Of a DNA stretch of 64,000 nucleotides, positions 62,955-64,000 are shown one piece after another; the stretch's first letter is position 1, and the number at the start of each line of letters is the position of its first letter. The position numbers were made by a program, and so were the translations under genes. Location: NCBI RefSeq assembly GCF_000238295.3, contig NZ_AHCD03000043.1:186001-250000 (forward strand), written 5' to 3'. This DNA comes from Pseudoalteromonas rubra. GTDB taxonomy: Bacteria; Pseudomonadota; Gammaproteobacteria; Enterobacterales; Alteromonadaceae. The notes under the pieces are model-generated. The model was not told where the DNA came from. It saw only the letters and a list, made by a program, of their open reading frames with translations, and searched no databases.

Positions 62955-63410
62955 ATGAGCAATACCAATCATGCCAGACACATGATGCAGCTGGGCGACT
63001 ACAAGTTTTCAGTCAGTACTGCGGCATTCAATAAATTGAAATACGACACCCAATATCGCTGGAAGTCTCTTGATGCTCCAACCAATAAAAACAGCCCTTT
63101 GATGCAATTTATCGGGGTTGGCGAACAAACCCTGGATCTGGAAGGCACCATCTTTCCGCAAATTGTCGAAAATGGACTCAAACAGCTCGACTATATGCGC
63201 GAGGAAGCGGCCAAAGGGCAGCCTCTGACCCTGGGCTATGTGGAGGAGAGCGGCAAGACCAACCCCAGTGTTGGTCGGGTGCTGGGCAAATGGGTGATCA
63301 GCAGTATCAGTGAGACTCGAACTTTGTTTTTTAACGATGGTATTCCCAGAGAGATCCAGTTTTCAATGCGATTAAGTCGTTATCAGGCGGCATTGAAGGA
63401 ACCCGAATAA
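62955..63410 (+). CDS. Tail protein gpU
   Basis: A 151-residue protein matching P2 gpU (159) in place and pattern: MMQLGDYKFSVSTAAFNKL, RWKSLDAPTNKNS, then LEGTIFPQI and FFNDGIPREIQFSMRLSRY. It is needed for tail assembly, probably at the baseplate-tube boundary. It follows the tape measure gene and precedes gpX by 9 bases. Confidence 0.92.
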   Translation: MSNTNHARHMMQLGDYKFSVSTAAFNKLKYDTQYRWKSLDAPTNKNSPLMQFIGVGEQTLDLEGTIFPQIVENGLKQLDYMREEAAKGQPLTLGYVEESGKTNPSVGRVLGKWVISSISETRTLFFNDGIPREIQFSMRLSRYQAALKEPE

Positions 63411-63419
63411 GGAGGCGTT

Positions 63420-63632
63420 ATGAAAGGGGTAAATTATGTAACACGCGACGGCGATTGCCTAGATTTGATCTGTTACCGGCATTACGGGCAGAGCTCAGGG
63501 ACCGTGGAAAAGGTGCTCGGTGCAAACACCGGGCTAGCCGGGCTAGGTGCTATCTACCCGGCTGGCATTGAAATCTTCCTGCCGGAGCTGCCCAAGCCTA
63601 AGACCAAACACGTGATCAATATCTGGGATTAA
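63420..63632 (+). CDS. Tail protein gpX
   Basis: A 70-residue protein of the P2 gpX type, with a LysM-like fold expected from the pattern YVTRDGDCLDLICYRHYG and IYPAGIEIFLPELP. AAGGAGGCGTT precedes the ATG. It sits between gpU and gpD as in P2. Confidence 0.9.
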   Translation: MKGVNYVTRDGDCLDLICYRHYGQSSGTVEKVLGANTGLAGLGAIYPAGIEIFLPELPKPKTKHVINIWD

Positions 63633-63634
63633 CC

Positions 63635-64000
63635 ATGAAGCAACAACCCTATTTTTCCATCAAAGCAAACGGTAATGAAGTCACTCAAAGCCTTAAAGAT
63701 CGGATTGTTGAAGTCAGTGTGACGCAGCGAACCGGGTTGCTCAGTGATGTATGTGTTGTGCGCTTCGACAACCTGGAGGAGTTGCCAATTCAACTGCCCG
63801 AGCCCGGTAACATACTTGAAATCGCATTGGGCTACAAAGATGGCACGCCTGACAACCACGCAGCATTAACGCCGGTCGGCAAGTTTGATGTGGGCGCATA
63901 CGAGCTCAGCGGTCCTGCCCGGGCACTTACTTTATATGGTAACAGCATCATGTGGGATGCTGACTTTAAGTCGCCAAGGTATCGCTCCTGGCCTGAGCAG
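63635..64000 (+). CDS. Late control/baseplate hub protein gpD (partial, cut by window end)
   Basis: The first 122 residues of a gpD-type hub protein; the P2 protein has about 387. It begins YFSIKANGNEVTQSLKDRIVEV and contains GRF-like GKFDVGAYELSGPARALTL, typical of the hub domain that holds the spike. It starts two bases after the gpX stop. The rest of the gene and whatever follows lie outside the window. Confidence 0.88.
   Translation, partial: MKQQPYFSIKANGNEVTQSLKDRIVEVSVTQRTGLLSDVCVVRFDNLEELPIQLPEPGNILEIALGYKDGTPDNHAALTPVGKFDVGAYELSGPARALTLYGNSIMWDADFKSPRYRSWPEQ

Noticed and set aside
32687..64000. Extracellular injection system of the MAC/PVC/Afp type
   Set aside because: Presence of gpU, gpX, gpD, E/E', a long tape measure and single sheath and tube genes, with no AAA ATPase in view, fits a P2-like tail better.

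Overview
The window looks like a chromosomal segment of a marine gammaproteobacterium, most likely Pseudoalteromonas or a close relative. This is inferred from moderate base composition, an intact EttA, DUF6172 and DUF3703 proteins, a NaChBac-type sodium channel, small GG-leader peptides, and a dispersed 162-bp repeat bounded by ATACCAATTT/AAATTGGTAT. No rRNA, tRNA or CRISPR was recognised.

Positions 1-12,400 are an AT-rich accessory region. It holds mostly unrecognised genes with wide spacers: small secreted proteins (several sharing a two-cysteine pattern), a possible nuclease/PIN-like fusion (2030-4087), a chemoreceptor and a thioesterase. Positions 12,400-32,140 are more housekeeping-like: an AraC regulator, a DUF3703 protein, a serine hydrolase lipoprotein, a SpoU methyltransferase, a periplasmic solute-binding protein, a voltage-gated sodium channel, an esterase lipoprotein, and an ECF sigma factor with a membrane partner. 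A minus-strand operon encodes two spondin-domain proteins plus a response regulator and histidine kinase, followed by PilZ and EttA genes. Three GG-leader, Cys-containing peptide genes lie in this part; one was found only by reading the minus strand.

Positions 32,687-64,000 are one plus-strand contractile-tail locus of P2 type that runs off the window end. It opens with two small regulators, a GH24 endolysin and a small membrane/coiled-coil protein. Four successive baseplate/fibre cassettes follow, each with gpJ, gpI, a collar-type adaptor, a fibre tip and a small chaperone. The core then follows: a possible completion protein, gpV spike, PAAR tip, gpW, sheath FI, tube FII, E/E' chaperones, tape measure, gpU, gpX and gpD (cut by the window end). 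No capsid, terminase, portal or integrase gene is visible, so an R-type tailocin is more likely than an intact prophage, but downstream sequence is missing.

The unusual parts are the multiplicity of baseplate wedge genes (four distinct gpJ), an apparently exact 1206-bp tandem duplication spanning gpJ2/gpI2, an amber codon in both gpI2 copies, a 192-bp tandem array carrying repeated terminator hairpins between cassettes 3 and 4, and a tape measure with about twelve 43-residue repeats in a higher-order four-unit pattern. A working model is one shared tail tube and sheath that can be fitted with several baseplate/fibre sets, giving mixed or combined target ranges.
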